17,600 nt of DNA from Clostridiales bacterium (GCA_003522085.1 DPGI01000003.1:1-17600); one strand, 5' to 3'. Positions 6,535-13,592 are shown, counted from the first letter of the stretch. Translations and numbers: made by a program. Notes: generated by a model not told the origin, from the sequence alone.

Positions 6535-7048
6535 TTTCTCCTCCTAAAAATTTCACGATGATAGTATTATTTTTGATTTCTGTAACGATAATTTTGTCTC
6601 CAACAAAGATTGTGGAATCTTTTGAGCAAACAGTATAGGTCACGCCGTCAATTTCTGCTTTCCCAACAGGCTTGCAAATCGAAGTTATTCTGCCCTTTTT
6701 GCCGATTAACTCTTGCAATTTTTCGTCTTTGCCATAATCCTTTGGAAGCGCCGTCTCGTTTTCGACGAGTGGCGTCTTTTTTAAAAAACCTCTGCTAAAC
6801 AAAAATGAAAACAACGCAAACATGATTGTGAAAACCACCAAAACTAAAAATATCATAAAGAAAACATCAAAAAGCGATTTGGTAAAAATTGCCTCACAAA
6901 CTACTGCCGCTATTCCGCAAACTATACCTGATATTCCCCAAACTCCAAAGCCAGGGACAATTAACTCTACAATTAAGAATATCAATGCGGCGGCAAGCAA
7001 GACAATTACGGACCAATGCATTTGAGTAAAAAACTCTGCAAATTCCAT
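6527..7048 (-). CDS. Short NfeD-like membrane protein
   Basis: This 173-residue protein is the truncated form of NfeD, without the N-terminal ClpP-like protease domain. Three to four hydrophobic segments (about 14-33, 36-54, 61-86) include the family motif VELIVPGFGVWGISG (27-41). They are followed by a soluble OB-fold domain (about 113-168) that starts ELIGKKG and contains VGDKIIVTEI. It is the first gene of the floA operon, with AGGAGG six bases before the ATG and a clear promoter. Short NfeD proteins encoded beside flotillins correspond to YqfB in Bacillus. Confidence 0.9.
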   Translation of the reverse strand: MEFAEFFTQMHWSVIVLLAAALIFLIVELIVPGFGVWGISGIVCGIAAVVCEAIFTKSLFDVFFMIFLVLVVFTIMFALFSFLFSRGFLKKTPLVENETALPKDYGKDEKLQELIGKKGRITSICKPVGKAEIDGVTYTVCSKDSTIFVGDKIIVTEIKNNTIIVKFLGGENE

Positions 7049-7068
7049 AGCCTGCCTCCTATGTCTTT

Positions 7069-7097
7069 ATTATATCATAGGAGACTTTGAATGTAAA
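7069..7097 (-). promoter_or_regulatory. Promoter of the nfeD-floA-yqfCD-ybeY-era operon
   Basis: On the minus strand, TTTACA (7092-7097) and a perfect TATAAT (7069-7074) are separated by 17 bases. The start is expected near 7062, giving a leader of about 14 bases with the AGGAGG site. No other strong promoter is obvious before era, so all seven genes probably depend on this vegetative-type promoter. Confidence 0.8.
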
Positions 7098-7131
7098 TAC
7101 CCCATTTTAAAAAATTAGACATATGTGACAT

Positions 7132-7153
7132 AAAAAAACTCGCTTAATGCGAG
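7132..7153 (-). terminator. Terminator overlapping the end of the ogg gene
   Basis: The stem CTCGC (7139-7143) with GCGAG (7149-7153) encloses TTAAT; on the minus strand it is followed by a run of seven T's. The gene's TAA stop (7144-7146) lies in the loop, so the last codons form one arm of the hairpin. Confidence 0.75.
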
Positions 7154-7953
7154 CGTTGATAATAAAATAAATATTGCTGAGCATACCCCGCCAAATCGCC
7201 GAACATGTCAACTAGGTTTTGCGCAATCTTTTTTCGGTCGCTGAGCGGCTCGAAGTATAAGTTATACATTTTGTTCATCCACGTATCAACCGGAAAAACA
7301 TCTCCCCGACCATAGCCAAAAAGCAAAATGCAATCTGCTACTTTTGGTCCTATTCCAGAAAGTGAAATTAGTTTTGCACGCAGCGAAACAGAATCAAGAT
7401 TTTGCCATTCAGCGAGCGCAGCTTCATCGACCTGTCTAAGCGCCTTGTAAAGTTGCGGTGCTCTATAGCCCAATCCGACTGCATAAAGGTCGTCAACTGA
7501 AAGGCTTTTCAACTCTTCATGCGACGGAAAACTTTTCCCGCCATTGCACTTTTCTTTAAGCGCCCAAATTATTTTTTGTATACGTTTAATATTGTTGTTT
7601 GCCGAAATGATAAAAGAAACCATTGTTTCAAACAAATCATTTTTCAAAATTCTGATGCCTTTGCCAAATTTGATTGGCTCTTTCATCATGTCAAATTTTA
7701 ACAAACTACGTTTAATTTTTGCATAATCGGTCTTTAAATCAAAAAATTTCTCAAAATATTCAACATTTGAAGTCAAAATTTCATAGCCGCTAGCAACTTC
7801 TTTAATGACCGCCGAATTTCCATGCGAGCAAACTTCATATCCGTTTTCGATTTTTTTGAAATCAAAAATCTGCCCGCACTCCAAAATGTGTTGTGGGTTG
7901 AAATCGTCCGTCGCCGAAATAATAATTTTGTCTTTTAACTTGATATATTCCAT
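7144..7953 (-). CDS. ogg: 8-oxoguanine DNA glycosylase, OGG1 type
   Basis: This 269-residue enzyme would excise 8-oxoguanine from DNA and nick the strand. The C-terminal HhH-GPD domain carries the helix-hairpin-helix LSGIGPKVADC with the catalytic lysine K204 and the catalytic aspartate D223 in FPVDTW, matching the K249/D268 arrangement of human OGG1. The N-terminal part (about 1-110) fits the OGG N-terminal domain, with ECGQIFDF (25-32) and MVSFIISANNNI (111-122) as family landmarks. No iron-sulphur cluster cysteines are present at the C-terminus, which argues against a MutY/Nth enzyme. Clostridial bacteria are known to have OGG1-type enzymes. No clear Shine-Dalgarno site precedes the ATG, and the rpmA terminator is just upstream, so expression may rest on read-through or on a weak TAAAAT box near 7965. 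Confidence 0.9.
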   Translation of the reverse strand: MEYIKLKDKIIISATDDFNPQHILECGQIFDFKKIENGYEVCSHGNSAVIKEVASGYEILTSNVEYFEKFFDLKTDYAKIKRSLLKFDMMKEPIKFGKGIRILKNDLFETMVSFIISANNNIKRIQKIIWALKEKCNGGKSFPSHEELKSLSVDDLYAVGLGYRAPQLYKALRQVDEAALAEWQNLDSVSLRAKLISLSGIGPKVADCILLFGYGRGDVFPVDTWMNKMYNLYFEPLSDRKKIAQNLVDMFGDLAGYAQQYLFYYQRSH

Positions 7954-7976
7954 AATTAAAGTTTTATTTTAAGAAA

Positions 7977-7999
7977 AAAGCCCGCGACTTACGGGCTTT
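7977..7999 (-). terminator. Terminator after rpmA
   Basis: A perfect 8-bp stem, AAAGCCCG (7977-7984) with CGGGCTTT (7992-7999), is followed by a T run on the minus strand. It lies four bases past the rpmA stop and closes the ribosomal-protein operon. Confidence 0.9.
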
Positions 8000-8002
8000 A
8001 AT

Positions 8003-8272
8003 TTACATGATTGATACAATCTTTTTGCCGTTTGAAGAACCAAACTTAACAACTCCGTCAGTTAAAGCAAACAAGGTGTAATCTTTTCCAAGACCAACGT
8101 TGGCGCCTGGATAAATTTCTGTTCCTCTTTGACGAACGATGATTGAACCTGCTGAAACTGTTTGTCCGTCAGCAGCTTTTACGCCAAGACGTTTACCAGC
8201 AGAATCTCTTCCGTTTTTAGTGCTTCCACCACCTTTGTGGTGCGCAAAAAGTTGAATATTTATATTAAACAT
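8003..8272 (-). CDS. rpmA: 50S ribosomal protein L27 with Prp-cleavable N-terminus
   Basis: L27 sits at the peptidyl-transferase centre and its N-terminal tail reaches the tRNA ends. The 89-residue product starts MFNINIQLFAHHKGGG and continues with the conserved STKNGRDSAGKRLGVK segment. The first ten residues are the Firmicutes extension, ending in the protease recognition pattern NIQLFA before HHKGG; removal by Prp is known to be essential in Staphylococcus aureus. I chose ATG 8272 over a longer in-frame reading (to 8311) because GGAGG lies 6 bases upstream and the extension matches the family. The start overlaps the prp stop by 8 bases. The gene that often follows, obgE, is not present here; a terminator follows instead. 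Confidence 0.97.
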   Translation of the reverse strand: MFNINIQLFAHHKGGGSTKNGRDSAGKRLGVKAADGQTVSAGSIIVRQRGTEIYPGANVGLGKDYTLFALTDGVVKFGSSNGKKIVSIM

Positions 8273-8579
8273 ATTTAACCTCCAACTTAACATATTTTTT
8301 TTCATTTTCACAAATGGACATAAGTGATTGATAAAGTGATTCGATAATCAACTGAGTATCATGATTTGGCTGATCAAGTGTTAAACTTAAAAACCCATCT
8401 CTAATCTCAACTTCTGCTTTTACTTTTGCAACTTGGACAATAGCAAGCACTGCCATTTGTGATGCTGTGGAAATAGCACTGCAAAGCACATCTTTGCCTT
8501 CTTCGGCCTTTCCGGTGTGCCCTGAAATTCTAAATCCAACCCATTCCCCATTGTTTTGGGTGAAATAAATTTTCGTCAT
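8265..8579 (-). CDS. prp: Ribosomal-processing cysteine protease Prp
   Basis: Prp (YsxB) removes the N-terminal extension of L27. This 104-residue protein has the catalytic histidine H21 in SGHTG and cysteine C33 in DVLCSAIST, the two signature regions of the family, and an otherwise typical length. It lies between rplU (gap of 1 base) and rpmA (8-base overlap), the conserved position. An AAAGG site precedes the ATG. Its presence agrees with the extension seen on L27 in the next gene. Confidence 0.95.
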   Translation of the reverse strand: MTKIYFTQNNGEWVGFRISGHTGKAEEGKDVLCSAISTASQMAVLAIVQVAKVKAEVEIRDGFLSLTLDQPNHDTQLIIESLYQSLMSICENEKKYVKLEVKYV

Positions 8580-8580
8580 A

Positions 8581-8886
8581 TTAACCTTTCACAGACAAAA
8601 TTTTGATTTCTGTATATGGTTGTCTGTGACCTTGTTTTGTTCTAACATTTTTCTTAGCTTTGTATTTGAAAACAACAACTTTATCTTCTTTGCCTTGTCC
8701 TAAAACTTCTGCTTCACAAACAGCGTTTTTAAGTTTTGAACCAACTTTCGCGCCTTTGTCGTCAGAAATCATGAGAACGTCAAGGTTAACTTTATCACCA
8801 ACATTGGCATCAACTTTTTCAACCTTAATAACGTCACCTGCTTGAACAGTGTATTGTTTTCCTCCGGTTGCAACAACTGCGAACAT
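8581..8886 (-). CDS. rplU: 50S ribosomal protein L21
   Basis: L21 is a large-subunit protein that binds 23S rRNA near L20. The 101-residue product starts MFAVVATGGKQYTVQAGD and ends with the conserved basic stretch around KAKKNVRTKQGHRQPYTE. An in-frame reading continues 46 codons further upstream, but GAGG seven bases before ATG 8886 and the family's standard N-terminus fix the start. It is the first gene of the rplU-prp-rpmA operon, preceded by a structured leader and a strong promoter. Confidence 0.97.
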   Translation of the reverse strand: MFAVVATGGKQYTVQAGDVIKVEKVDANVGDKVNLDVLMISDDKGAKVGSKLKNAVCEAEVLGQGKEDKVVVFKYKAKKNVRTKQGHRQPYTEIKILSVKG

Positions 8887-8963
8887 AATTTTACCTCCTC
8901 TATCCAAACTCGCTAAGATATGGTGCGCCGACGGCGACTTGTAGACCAGTCCTATGCGGATAC
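8887..8963 (-). ncRNA. Structured L21 leader (probable autoregulatory element)
   Basis: The roughly 77-base leader of rplU contains a compact fold on the minus strand. CGCC and GGCG enclose a 3-base loop (within 8925-8938), and an outer GGT/ACC pairing can close around it (8922-8946 region), with the ribosome binding site further downstream. Firmicutes rplU genes are known to carry an L21 leader RNA through which the protein represses its own operon. Position and structure fit, but I could not align it to the Rfam model. Confidence 0.6.
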
Positions 8964-8969
8964 GTGTGT

Positions 8970-8999
8970 AGTATATCAAATTTTGACATGTTTTGTCAA
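8970..8999 (-). promoter_or_regulatory. Promoter of rplU-prp-rpmA
   Basis: On the minus strand, a perfect TTGACA (8994-8999) and TATACT (8970-8975) are separated by 18 bases. A TG lies one base before the -10 box (extended -10). The expected start is near 8963. Confidence 0.85.
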
Positions 9000-9016
9000 G
9001 CGGTTTTGCGAATAAA

Positions 9017-9041
9017 AAAAGCACTAGAAATTAGTGCTTTT
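9017..9041. terminator. Terminator after the Ig-like surface protein gene
   Basis: A perfect 10-bp stem, AAAAGCACTA (9017-9026) with TAGTGCTTTT (9032-9041), has loop GAAAT and a T run on the minus strand. It separates the surface-protein gene from the rplU promoter. Confidence 0.9.
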
Positions 9042-9055
9042 ATTTATAAAATCAA

Positions 9056-12000
9056 TTATTTATCTGATTTTTCTGTCTTATCAGTTTTCTTTACTTTTCC
9101 TTTTGCTTTTTTGTTGCGTTTTACGGCACTTACTACAAAATATGTTACAACAGCAGTAAGAATAGCGACAGCGACAGCGATCAATACTTTTCCAACAACT
9201 TCAAAAACTTCTGTGCCCTTTTCGGCTTTTTCTGAAATCTCAAAAGTTGTATCTGTGTTTGTTGTCGTCCAACCAGCTTCGTCTGTTACAGAAATACTGA
9301 TTTCATAAGTTCCGACTTCAGTTGGAACGAATCTGTAAATGTTTGCTGCTGCGTCTCCTTTGTTTTCAACTTCTTTACCGGTAGTTGTGTTTTTCAAAAC
9401 AACTTTAATTGTTTCTTTAAGGGCAGCCTCGCCAGTCTTTTTATCTGAGAATGAAATTTTGCTGAAGTCTAATACAAGAGGGTTTGTTTCGCTGAATTCG
9501 CTAAGTGAATATTTCTCTTTAACAATGGTTTTATCAACCTTAATCGTTGGATATTCACAGTCACCAACTTTAATTGTGTGTGTCTTTTCTGAATTTACGT
9601 TTCCAGCGTGGTCATAAATGTAGTAAGTTATTGTGCAATTACCATCGTTTGTTACTTTATATTTGATGTTTCCTGTTGCAGCATCATAGTCGCTTTCTTC
9701 TGTCCATTTGTTCAAGTAATATTGTTTTGAATATGATGTGTTCCCACCTTTGACTGAAACGATTACATAACTCTTAGCAAGGTCAATTCCTTTTGCTGAT
9801 GCGTCTTTTGCTTCAACTTTTTGGATTTGAATTACGTCGTTAACGTTTGCCGTTGTTGGATAGTTGTATTCTGTAAGCATTACAGGCGCTTTTGTATCCT
9901 TAACTTCAAGTGTTAATACTTGGCTTGTAAGGTTGTATGCGATATAGTCATCCATTTCAAGTCTTGATGGTGATACTACAACGTCGGTTGTGTTGATTGT
10001 GATTGTGTTTGAATCTGCATCAACAGCAAAGTTTGCTTTTTGTCCGTTTGGAGCAACGAGTTCTACTTTGTCAGCAAGGTCAAGATAATATTTTGTTCCT
10101 GAAACTTTTATTCCGATTGCATCGTGTTCAAAGTTTGAGCTGAGATCGTATACTAAATATTTGTCTTCAACGTTTTTAGCATACTTAACAGTTGTTTCAC
10201 CAACAATCATAAAGTCGCCATTTGCAAGAGGATAAACTGCGTTTGATGTTGATTTTTCAACAACAGCTGTGCCTGCTTCGTTTACTTCAAACAATGTTTT
10301 GTTGTATACGCTAAGTTTTACAAAATATTGAAGTTTGTAATAACCTGTTTCGTAAGCAGTGAATGTGTTTTCTTCGTTTTCATTGAATTTGTAAGCTGAT
10401 GGAGCATCGTTTACAACTTTAATGTTGTAGTTGAATGCTGATTTTGAGTCGTCATCTTTAACACCAAAAACTCCGTGAGTTTCGTTGTTGATTGTAAAAT
10501 CAATAGATGGTGTTCCGAGATCAACTGCTTCCCCAACTTCTCCAACACCTGATGATCCAAGTGTTGTTCCGATTCCTGTGATTACAGGATCTTCAACGAT
10601 TACTTTTCCTTCAACTTCATAGTTATAGAATGTTGTGATTTGGTTGTTTCCAGCGTCAGTGATTACAACTTTAACTTGGTATTTTCCAGGGTAAGACGCA
10701 ACTACTTTTCCTGATTGCAATGTGTAAACACCCAAAAGTGTATCTTTAACTTCGTTTTTGCCATAAACTGAGATTGCTGTGGTCTTGTCGCCATCAACTC
10801 TGTTTACGTATACTTCTGCGTTAAGATAGTTTACGTTGTCGTCTTTCAATTTGATTGTTGGAAGAACAATCTCTGTGTTTTGTTCGATAACACTTGTGTT
10901 TGGAGTGTTATAAACTTCGCTGATGATTGTTGGAACTCGTGTATCTTTAACGTCAACAATTGCGATATCTTTGCTCCATTCCCCTCTGTTGCCATAGTCG
11001 TCGACAGCATAGGCTCTGATTGTAAGGCTTGTTGGTGTTGCGCCTGCAGCGATAAGTTCTTCAACTTCTGAAAGGTCAATGGTGTATTTCTTGTCTTCAA
11101 AAGTTCTCCAAGCAGACTCAGTGTTGTATTTATATTCTGTTACAACATTCATTCTTGTGTCGGCATCGTCGCTTGCACTTGGAGCTTCGAATGAAATTTT
11201 AGAGTTTGTTCTGTATGAGTTTTTAAGGTTTGATACAAATGTTACTTCTGGAGCAACAGTATCTTCAAATGCGCCGCTCATAACAGACATTGAATATGAA
11301 AGCTGAGTGCTTGCATTGCCAGCCGCATCTTCAGCAGAATAAACGATTGTATAAGTTCTTCCTGAAGAATCGCCTTTAAGCATAAGGTCGCTTGTAGTTG
11401 TTGCGTCAATGTAAGCATATCCCTCTTCAACAGTTTTTGTCTTGTCGTTTGTTACAATCAAGAATTTGTTTTCTTTAAGCCAGTTTTTAAAGTTTGCTTT
11501 TTCTTCAGTTGAAAGTCTTGAATCTATATATTTGTTTGTTGCAAGGAACGATGTTTCATCAAAGTCGAAAATAAGGTTGTAATCGGCATACTCTTTAATT
11601 TCAATTGTTCTAGCAGACGCTTTAATTGTTCTTGTGTGCTTAATTCCACTTGAAACATTATCAGTAGCTCCAACAGCATAAACAATAATGTTCTTTTCGC
11701 CTGTCTTTGACTTCAATGCAACTGAAGCATCTTTGTATTCTTTAATACCCTTTTCATAATCACCGTCAACATAATTTGCTTTTTCTGATGCGTCGTAGAT
11801 TTTAACCACTGGTTTTTGAGTATCTTTTACGTTGTCAATGAAGAATGCCAATTCTTTGGTGTTGCCATAAAAATCGTTTGCGGTATAAACGATTTTATAG
11901 TTTCCATCAGCCCAAGGAGTAAATTTGCCGTCTTTGATTGATTCCGCTTTTTCTTCTGAGTATGATGATCCATTTTGTCTGTAGGCTTTTACTGTGTAAT

Positions 12001-13057
12001 GGATGTTAACATTTTCATTTGCAGGTGTTGTTTTTGAATCAGTTTTTCCAATAAGTGTTGGTATTGTTGCTTCAACGCCTGTGATAGCAGTTGAAAGTGA
12101 GCCATTTTGTGAAAGTGCAAGTTTGTAATCTTTGTAATATTCTTTGCTTACGCTGAAAGTTTTCGTTATAGATTTGATGAATTGACCACCTTCATAATAG
12201 GCATATTTAACTGTGTAGTTTCCTTCGCCAGCAAAAGAAGCATCTTCTGGGTTGAGGTATTTTGCATCGATATAGAAATTGCCGTTGTCTACGTCAACTA
12301 CAGCATTTTTTGTTTCACTTCCGCCTGAGATTGAGATGTCAACATATTTGTCTGCTACCCCGGTTGTGTCGCCGTTTGCAATAAATGTAACCCCTTCAAT
12401 TTCTTTTTCGTTTTTTCCAAAAACTTTTGGAAGAGGAAGAGAAATGTTTTTGAGAGTGCTTTGCATCTTAACATCGTAAACTGATGGAATAACCTTTTCT
12501 GAATTTTCATCAAATTCGAAATAAGCACTTGAAACTTCGCTGTAAACGATGGTTGATGTTTCGAAAGTTTTCTTTTCGCCTGAAACAGTAACGCCCATTG
12601 AGTATGTTACTTTATATTCGCCGGCTGAAGCAACTTCAAATGTTCCCCAAACTGCTTCGTTTTTAGCAGCAGCTTTGATTACGGAATCTTCTTTCTTTGT
12701 TGTTGCAACTTTTTCACCAGTTGAAACATAAGTAACTTCAACTTTAGATTCGATAGCTTCAATTGTGTTTGTTCCGTCGTAGCTTACCAAATATCCGGCA
12801 TAGTCAGAAAGACCTACTGGGATTTGAGCATCTGAGCCAAAGTAAGCAGCGCGGATTTCATAACGTCCACCCTTGTTGACTTTGTTTACAGTGTTTTGAA
12901 CATAGATGGCTTCGCTTCCAACAGCACCATTCATCATATAATCGGCTTTCGTTTCAATTACATTAATAGGAATAAGCGAAGCAGCAAAAACGCCCGCAAA
13001 TGCAAGTGAAAGCCCTTTATAAATGCTAGTTTTTTTGATTGAATTCTTTTTAATCAT
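9056..13057 (-). CDS. Large secreted membrane-anchored protein with tandem Ig-like domains
   Basis: This 1333-residue protein is exported and presumably displayed on the cell surface. Residues 1-38 form a signal peptide: lysines, a hydrophobic core near GLSLAFAGVFAASLIPI, and a probable cut after ETKA. The body is a series of beta-rich bacterial Ig-like modules, recognised by recurring ends such as YTANDFYGN, YSAEDAAGN, YAVDDYGN, VVITDAGN, YIYDHAGN and VSVTDEAG-type strands, each followed by a D-x-x-x-P linker (KDTQKP, EDTVAP, KDTRVP, KDTKAP). Only one cysteine is evident. Near the C-terminus a hydrophobic helix (about 1291-1312) is followed by a 21-residue Lys-rich tail; there is no LPXTG sorting motif, so anchoring is by the membrane. 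An adhesin or envelope structural role is inferred. It is a single gene with a strong promoter and terminator. Confidence 0.85.
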   Translation of the reverse strand: MIKKNSIKKTSIYKGLSLAFAGVFAASLIPINVIETKADYMMNGAVGSEAIYVQNTVNKVNKGGRYEIRAAYFGSDAQIPVGLSDYAGYLVSYDGTNTIEAIESKVEVTYVSTGEKVATTKKEDSVIKAAAKNEAVWGTFEVASAGEYKVTYSMGVTVSGEKKTFETSTIVYSEVSSAYFEFDENSEKVIPSVYDVKMQSTLKNISLPLPKVFGKNEKEIEGVTFIANGDTTGVADKYVDISISGGSETKNAVVDVDNGNFYIDAKYLNPEDASFAGEGNYTVKYAYYEGGQFIKSITKTFSVSKEYYKDYKLALSQNGSLSTAITGVEATIPTLIGKTDSKTTPANENVNIHYTVKAYRQNGSSYSEEKAESIKDGKFTPWADGNYKIVYTANDFYGNTKELAFFIDNVKDTQKPVVKIYDASEKANYVDGDYEKGIKEYKDASVALKSKTGEKNIIVYAVGATDNVSSGIKHTRTIKASARTIEIKEYADYNLIFDFDETSFLATNKYIDSRLSTEEKANFKNWLKENKFLIVTNDKTKTVEEGYAYIDATTTSDLMLKGDSSGRTYTIVYSAEDAAGNASTQLSYSMSVMSGAFEDTVAPEVTFVSNLKNSYRTNSKISFEAPSASDDADTRMNVVTEYKYNTESAWRTFEDKKYTIDLSEVEELIAAGATPTSLTIRAYAVDDYGNRGEWSKDIAIVDVKDTRVPTIISEVYNTPNTSVIEQNTEIVLPTIKLKDDNVNYLNAEVYVNRVDGDKTTAISVYGKNEVKDTLLGVYTLQSGKVVASYPGKYQVKVVITDAGNNQITTFYNYEVEGKVIVEDPVITGIGTTLGSSGVGEVGEAVDLGTPSIDFTINNETHGVFGVKDDDSKSAFNYNIKVVNDAPSAYKFNENEENTFTAYETGYYKLQYFVKLSVYNKTLFEVNEAGTAVVEKSTSNAVYPLANGDFMIVGETTVKYAKNVEDKYLVYDLSSNFEHDAIGIKVSGTKYYLDLADKVELVAPNGQKANFAVDADSNTITINTTDVVVSPSRLEMDDYIAYNLTSQVLTLEVKDTKAPVMLTEYNYPTTANVNDVIQIQKVEAKDASAKGIDLAKSYVIVSVKGGNTSYSKQYYLNKWTEESDYDAATGNIKYKVTNDGNCTITYYIYDHAGNVNSEKTHTIKVGDCEYPTIKVDKTIVKEKYSLSEFSETNPLVLDFSKISFSDKKTGEAALKETIKVVLKNTTTGKEVENKGDAAANIYRFVPTEVGTYEISISVTDEAGWTTTNTDTTFEISEKAEKGTEVFEVVGKVLIAVAVAILTAVVTYFVVSAVKRNKKAKGKVKKTDKTEKSDK

Positions 13058-13094
13058 AATTACCCCTTTAGCACATTATTATAGCAATAGCCCT

Positions 13095-13123
13095 ATTGTA
13101 ATATAAATCGACATGATTGTCAA
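13095..13123 (-). promoter_or_regulatory. Promoter of the Ig-like surface protein gene
   Basis: On the minus strand, TTGACA (13118-13123) and TACAAT (13095-13100) are separated by 17 bases, a near-consensus pair suggesting high expression. The leader is about 31 bases and ends in AAAGGGG before the ATG. A second TATAAT-like box lies within the leader without a matching -35. Confidence 0.85.
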
Positions 13124-13195
13124 TCAATTTCAGCCGTTTACGTCTAAAATATTTTGCGTAGCGCACCAATATATATGTGAGAAAAAAAGGTCGAA

Positions 13196-13206
13196 CTTTG
13201 ACAAAG
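13196..13206. repeat. Small inverted repeat in the divergent promoter region
   Basis: CTTTG-A-CAAAG is a perfect 5-bp inverted repeat lying between the two divergent transcription units. It could be an operator half-site pair, but palindromes of this size also occur by chance. Confidence 0.3.
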
Positions 13207-13207
13207 G

Positions 13208-13236
13208 TTGTAACAAAAATGCACTCTCCTTAATAA
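13208..13236 (+). promoter_or_regulatory. Possible promoter of the Gly/Cys-rich small protein
   Basis: TTGTAA (13208-13213) and TAATAA (13231-13236) are separated by 17 bases; an overlapping TAAAAT box lies at 13234-13239. This is a weaker match than the other promoters here. I could not fit a sporulation-sigma consensus convincingly. Confidence 0.4.
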
Positions 13237-13243
13237 AATGTTA

Positions 13244-13259
13244 ATGTGTAGGCACACAT
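13244..13259 (+). repeat. 6-bp inverted repeat at the predicted transcript start
   Basis: ATGTGT (13244-13249) and ACACAT (13254-13259) flank AGGC. It falls where the transcript of the small protein gene should begin, so it could be a 5' stabilising hairpin or a repressor site. Confidence 0.4.
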
Positions 13260-13291
13260 CACGCACAAAGATAAATTTTTAGGAGGTACAT

Positions 13292-13486
13292 ATGAACTTT
13301 TTTGGAGGCTTCGGCGGCGGTAACGGTGGTTGCGACTGCTGCTCAATCTTAATCCTTCTCATGCTCTTGCAATGCTGTGGCTGTGGCAATAATGGCGGTT
13401 GCGGAATAGACATCTGCACATTACTGCTTATATTATTGCTTTGCGGCGGCAACGGAATTAATAACAACTGCATGAATAAGTGCTAA
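13292..13486 (+). CDS. Small Gly/Cys-rich hydrophobic protein
   Basis: This 64-residue protein has 11 cysteines, many glycines and two hydrophobic leucine/isoleucine runs (about 18-26 and 41-50), each framed by Cys/Gly clusters such as CDCC, CCGCG and NGGCG. A full AGGAGG site lies 5 bases before the ATG, and a terminator follows, so it is a genuine gene despite its low-complexity composition. Similar tiny Gly/Cys-rich proteins are common in Clostridia genomes, where they are sometimes labelled high-cysteine chorion-like; their role is unknown. A membrane or spore/envelope structural protein cross-linked by cysteines is a guess. It is divergent from the large Ig-like protein gene. Confidence 0.75.
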   Translation: MNFFGGFGGGNGGCDCCSILILLMLLQCCGCGNNGGCGIDICTLLLILLLCGGNGINNNCMNKC

Positions 13487-13511
13487 GAAAAACACGCAAA
13501 TTATAAAAAAG

Positions 13512-13543
13512 ACCCGAAAAATTTAATGTTTTTGGGTTTTTTT
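13512..13543 (+). terminator. Terminator after the Gly/Cys-rich small gene
   Basis: ACCC plus A-run (13512-13521) pairs with T-run plus GGGT (about 13529-13537), with one bulged G, and is followed by a T run. The next gene's promoter starts two bases later. Confidence 0.7.
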
Positions 13544-13544
13544 C

Positions 13545-13573
13545 TTTACATTTTATGTAATTTCGTTTAAAAT
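13545..13573 (+). promoter_or_regulatory. Promoter of the PH-domain gene
   Basis: TTTACA (13545-13550) and TAAAAT (13568-13573) are separated by 17 bases. The expected start near 13580 leaves a very short leader that holds the AGGAG site. Confidence 0.8.
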
Positions 13574-13592
13574 GAATTTATAGGAGCAGGCT

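Noticed and set aside
8273..8311. N-terminal extension of L27 to 8311
   Set aside because: It lies within prp, and the GGAGG plus the Prp recognition extension define the start at 8272.
8887..9024. N-terminal extension of L21 to 9024
   Set aside because: It would run through the promoter and leader; GAGG before ATG 8886 and the standard L21 N-terminus fix the start.
9056..13057. Repeats in the large gene as a possible CRISPR array or DNA-level tandem repeat
   Set aside because: The repetition is at protein level with variable spacing and no identical DNA units; the frame is open over 1333 codons.
13279..13473. A minus-strand open frame opposite the Gly/Cys-rich gene
   Set aside because: The plus-strand reading has a perfect AGGAGG site and a terminator; the reverse frame gives a Pro/Gln-rich product with no signals.
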